Shown here in pieces: positions 60,066 through 64,000 of a stretch of DNA of 64,000 bases; positions within the stretch are counted from its first letter, which is position 1, and each line of letters opens with the position of its first letter. The stretch lies in NCBI RefSeq assembly GCF_016802725.1, contig NC_052664.1, positions 14,590,405-14,654,404 on the forward strand, given 5' to 3'. The position numbers and the translations under genes are program-made. The DNA is from Solenopsis invicta. Its lineage: Eukaryota; Arthropoda; Insecta; Hymenoptera; Formicidae. The notes beneath the pieces were generated by a model. The model searched no databases. It was not told the origin of the DNA and saw only the letters and a list, made by a program, of their open reading frames with translations.

Positions 60066-60360
60066 GTGCGTTCTTTACGTGATCGATCGCATTTTACGAC
60101 AAGCTTTCTGACAAGGAAACAAATGGCGAGGAGGTCGAAAATGACGAAGCGAGATGACGAGGAAGATGTTGACGAAGGTTTAACTTATATACAAGCTTGC
60201 TTGTACATGAACAATTTGCCTGCAACACTGAAATCAACTTATGCATGAAATCTTACAACTTGATAAGAACATATCCGCGCGTTGTGATAAGTTAGAGAAA
60301 GAACACTATTGCGATTGTAAAAGTGATAAAAAACTTTTTATTGCTATGCTTCATATCTAA
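60066..60360 (+). pseudogene. unrecognised ORF, apparently frameshifted
   Basis: The first part (60066-60248) contains MARRSKMTKRDDEEDVDEGL and then YIQACLYMNNLPATLKSTYA before TGA. From just upstream of that stop, the next frame is open for about 38 codons (HEILQLDKNISARCDKLEKE... to 60360). Two adjoining open frames with similar, protein-like composition in otherwise A+T-rich DNA suggest one coding sequence broken by a single-base change. The family is not recognised; chance is possible. Confidence 0.3.
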
Positions 60361-61374
60361 AACCAATTTGCAAAGAGCGTCGCGACCACTTTCATCGCAA
60401 ATGTAATAACGCATTATAAATATATTTTTTTCTTCAAAATACTTTTACGTGATTCTAAAATAAAGTAAAATATTGTATTTTTGCAAAAAATTTTTCTATT
60501 TTCTATAAATCAAGATTACTAATTCTTAAGTCGTTATAATAATAATTATACTTTTTTAAAGCAAATACTATTACACTATTTTTCCTTGTAAGTATTAACC
60601 TTAGACTATTTGAATCTAAAAAGATTTTTATTGCAACAATACATTTTGCCGATTTTACTTCAAAACAGTAAAAAATGTTTTGCCTCATATAATTGTGTAT
60701 TCCAAAATGTTGAAAGAGTACACCAAAACTTTTTTCAAATTTTTTAGAGTTCTGAATCCCTTTGAAAAACATATGCCTACAGTAATTTCTTTAGTTTGAT
60801 TAAGTAGTGAAAAACAGAATAGTTTGCGTAGGGTTAAAATTTCAGTATATTTACTGTTTTTAACGTTTTATGATAATTTTGACCGTTAGAACATGTTTGA
60901 ATTTCCTTGCTTTCTTCTCAAAAATTAAAGAACAAACAAAGCATGTATAATGATCGTTTAAAGAAAATTGGATGATATAATGAATAGAAAATGGTAGTTT
61001 GTTGTTTGCTGTTAACTATTTTCGATACATCATTTTCGATACATTACTGACAATGAGTGAAGCTTCTTTCTCTATAAAGTCTCTCTTCAATGGCAAAACG
61101 TGCCGAGCTTCCAGTTGCGATATTTGCTGATACTCAGAACTGTCTTACTTGCCGAGTCTCTTCTTTTAAAATAACGCTTACAGTAAAACTTAGCATAATG
61201 TATATGTAGTGAAAACTTTTCATGAATATTTCTCGAAAGAAGAAAGTATTTTACAAATCTAGTTTAAATATAAAATACTTTAAATTAATTGTCGCAAGTT
61301 ATATTATTGCAAATTTTATAAATTAAAAAACATAATAAATTTAGTTATATTAAACATATAACATACATATATTA

Positions 61375-61640
61375 AGGTCATTCTACAATGGCAGTAGTAG
61401 TAGTGGGTTAAGGAGTAAGCATTAGACGTAGGCTATAAAATTAAGACCTTTTTATGTTCGAGTGTCAATTACGGCGTGCAATAAGGATTATAATGAGTCA
61501 ATCGCACTCGTTTTCGTATTATTACTGAGCTCTCATTAGCTGAGAGTAAGAATAGATCGTAGGAAATGGCTCTCGCCCATTTCGCTTACTCCGATGTTAC
61601 TCCTTAATTCACTATTACTACCGTCATTGTAGACGGACCT
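61375..61640. mobile_element. MITE, PIF/Harbinger-like (TTA target duplication)
   Basis: The left end AGGTCATTCTACAATGGCAG matches the inverted right end AGGTCCGTCTACAATGACGG, and both continue with GTAGTA.TAGTG..TTAAGG. TTA flanks both sides (61372-61374 and 61641-61643). It is 266 bp without coding capacity. TWA duplications are the hallmark of PIF/Harbinger insertion. Confidence 0.82.
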
Positions 61641-62299
61641 TTAAATAGTAAAAATATTTAAAAAATTCACGTACTTAACCTTCCATTGTTCTCGTTCGAC
61701 AAAAGAACCTTAGTACTTTCATATAAACGACGCGTTCGTATGTGTGTCATTGTATTAGTGAGACGTTGTTACAAAGTTTTCTCAGATCACATGGAGATGA
61801 TCGTTGAGAAAAAAAGGAAAGTAATAAAAGAAATAAAAAATAGTAAACACAGTCTGTGTCCCATCAATTTATAATTAGTGTTGTAAAAACAAAAAAGATA
61901 TTAAATCGACTGTATTTACTTATCATAAACGTCACGATCAGATATATTTACATGTTAACACATTCAAAGGCTTAAAACAAAAATTACATTGAAGTAAACA
62001 AAATTGAGAAAACATATCAAACAAATATAATCTAGAAAGTTATTACATGAAAAGTCAGAAAGTTTTAGAGCCAATTGTAAAAGAAAAACAAAAAAAAAAC
62101 AGATGTAAAGTGAGCGTTCGTCTCCTCGTCGTCGTCGACGACACCAATGGAAGATTAAGTAACATAGTTACGTAACACGTAATACTACACATAATTTGTT
62201 AAAGATACTTCAATGTTACATTTCGTAATAATGAAACTTACAATAAAAGACATGAATTATTATACATTTAATAATGATAGCTGTACCTACTTTTCGTTC

Positions 62300-63012
62300 A
62301 GAATCGTAAAGAAATCATCTCACCGGTATGACGTCACAGCTTTTATACGAAATAAAAATTTGCTTCGAAAGAAAAGCATCTTCCCCTGTAGATAAAGTTC
62401 TGGAGGAGCGTATACTGCGCAACCTGCCATTGGTTTCACCATCACAGCACCCGTCTTGTCTTATCGACACGCGGATATTTCCCACTATCAGACGGCGATG
62501 AGCAAAGGACGTTGAAGTCTTCGCGAAGAGTTTTTCTCGACTTATCTCAACGAAAGTAAAATAATAAACTGTACACTAGTGGCCCACTTTAGTAAATTTT
62601 TGTCTCGATAAAGAATCTTCTATCCGCTATCTTCTCGAGATCCTTGAGAGTGCCTGTCTTACTTTTCATCCATTGTTTCAACTCACGTCAGAATCGTCAC
62701 TACGAGTTTTTAATTTTCAAGCTCCTCGAAATTACGTATGCGCACAAAAACATGCGTCTTGCATCACTAACATTGCAACGCGAAATATTGTACGATTACT
62801 GTTCGATATTATTGAAAAAAGTTCGAATTACGCGATGCGTTTTTACGTGCACTGGCTCGCCATCGATCGAAGTGATGATGCGTAAACCCGATGAAGAATG
62901 TACAATCATTGCACCGAGCTTGCATCTGCGCACCTGGGCTATCCACGCCCGTGCCGACGTCTCATGCCTTGCGAATGCATCTGAATTGAGAATCCAGAAG
63001 TTATTGGAATAA
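62300..63012. other. GC-richer island with 122-codon + strand frame
   Basis: The frame at 62644-63012 starts MRVPVLLFIHCFNSRQNRHY and ends ASELRIQKLLE. An overlapping frame (62673-62885) is also open. No family residues are recognised and there is no clear splice context. The island may be an exon of an unseen gene or a conserved non-coding element. Confidence 0.3.
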
Positions 63013-63125
63013 TCTGGAACAAAAGCATAGATTTGTGCGTTTTTTAATCATTAATTGAGACACGCCAGGTATAGCCAGAATTAAACAAGTCAACAAATAA
63101 TATTAATATAGTTTGTATTGTTTAG

Positions 63126-63276
63126 CCAATTAAAGGACTGTATTTCTATAAATACCTAGCAATAACAGGTATCTTGGAATATACTACCATTTAATCTTTT
63201 GTGTTTTTAGAGTTCATGATCTGTGTTTTTACAAAATGTGGATTGGTCCACTATCGCAACAAGCCCTTTAATTGAT
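63126..63276. mobile_element. possible small inverted-repeat element
   Basis: CCAATTAAAGGACTG at 63126-63140 pairs with CAAGCCCTTTAATTGAT at 63260-63276 in inverted orientation. The match is short and no target duplication is seen. Confidence 0.35.
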
Positions 63277-63519
63277 TACCGTTCGACAAAATTTGACTTC
63301 TTTTTTGCAACAAATATTAATAGTCATTTCTGACGTATTTTTGCCTGCTAAACACGAATCCATTATTAAAATTTGGCTACGTCATAATTTTATCGAAAAT
63401 ATTTATTCACACTCGTGATGTAAAACAAGGTCTTTTGATCGAATAATGTGTATATTATATAGAAAAATAACTAGGTAATTTGAAATTGCTTTGACTTCTC
63501 ACACAAAATGTAAAGAGAT

Positions 63520-63780
63520 TCAAATTCAAATTCCAGCAGAGATAATATTTTTCGCTGCAATTCTTTAAAGTTTTCGGGATCATGCAGATGCTTTTAGGCA
63601 TCAAAATTATTAAAATGATTAACATTTTAATATTGTAATATTATATTTTGAATTCTATTTAAAAACTACATTTTAAGTTAGATAAACATGCGGTGCGCAG
63701 TTTGAAGAAACTCGTAAATGTTTGCAAATTTATCTAAGAAATTATTATTGAGGACTAAGATTTGTTTTTGATTATTATGG
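63520..63780. repeat. dispersed repeat, copy 2 (copy 1 at 1640-1920)
   Basis: Aligns in the same orientation with part of the first complete ppk intron. No ppk exon is found near it: the CCTFN and GLTVVMDP blocks are absent from 62.4-64 kb. A mobile repeat is therefore more likely than an intact tandem channel gene. Confidence 0.5.
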
Positions 63781-64000
63781 CCGTTATTGAAATTTAAATT
63801 TGTTAAAACAAATCAAAATACATTTTGAAACTGAAAGTTGATACTTTCGCACAATATTAATAAAACAATATTCTTTTTGAACTAAATCAAGCAAATAATT
63901 TTACCAATAAAATTTAATAAAATTATTTTTACGAACAAACAATACTAATTATTATATTATTTAATATGTTTACAATATAGTTTACACCTGCATTTTTTTA

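Noticed and set aside
62644..63012. Second pickpocket exon near the copy of the intron repeat
   Set aside because: The frame has none of the DEG/ENaC signature blocks.
1..64000. CRISPR array or bacterial operon
   Set aside because: Spliced insect gene, A+T-rich non-coding DNA and eukaryotic transposons; no regularly spaced identical repeats.

Overview
This is eukaryotic DNA, very probably from an insect and most likely a hymenopteran (ant-like). The background is strongly A+T-rich. It carries GC-AG and GT-AG introns, an insect pickpocket-type channel gene, mariner and Kolobok-type transposon remains, and a short run of the insect telomere motif CCTAA. The CpG-containing islands that are not depleted suggest Hymenoptera. 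The species cannot be fixed from the sequence.

Region 1 (1-15.2 kb) holds the only gene I can identify firmly: the 3' part of a pickpocket (PPK, DEG/ENaC) sodium-channel gene on the + strand. Seven exons join without any phase error into 403 codons plus a stop, ending at 15197. The exons for the cytoplasmic N-terminus and first membrane helix lie before the window. The introns hold several small hairpin DNA transposons, including a nested cluster at 10.8-11.55 kb, and possibly the 5' exon of an antisense transcript near 8.4 kb.

Region 2 (15.2-26.7 kb) is non-coding as far as I can see. It holds a broken mariner transposase on the - strand (15.35-15.67 kb), a deleted Kolobok-type element with TTAA target duplication and terminal inverted repeats (16030-17153), a MITE at 18415-18650, and several GC/CpG-richer islands (18.74-19.22, 22.43-22.72, 24.0-24.48, 25.2-25.6 kb) of unknown role.

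Region 3 (26.7-35.6 kb) is the most structured part. A roughly 600-bp-arm inverted repeat at about 26.7-28.4 kb is followed by a second, larger inverted duplication (arms about 29.55-30.87 and 34.19-35.58 kb). The second pair brackets a 3.3-kb interval, most of which (31.1-33.45 kb) is CpG-rich. Each arm of the second duplication carries the same 32-bp exon-like block with matching AG and GTGAGT splice signals, pointing away from the CpG-rich centre. This looks like a duplicated, divergently transcribed pair of transcription units around a shared promoter-like region. The centre also holds three degenerate copies of a roughly 465-bp tandem unit.

Region 4 (35.6-64 kb) is mostly A+T-rich gene-poor DNA with scattered islands (36.3-37.1, 43.7-44.2, 45.0-45.45, 49.55-49.85, 53.05-53.45, 57.5-57.9, 62.3-63.0 kb). 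It also has tRNA-like SINE remains, a PIF/Harbinger-like MITE at 61375-61640, a frameshifted ORF near 60.1 kb, and at the right end a diverged copy of a sequence also found in the first complete ppk intron. I could not support another conserved protein gene there.
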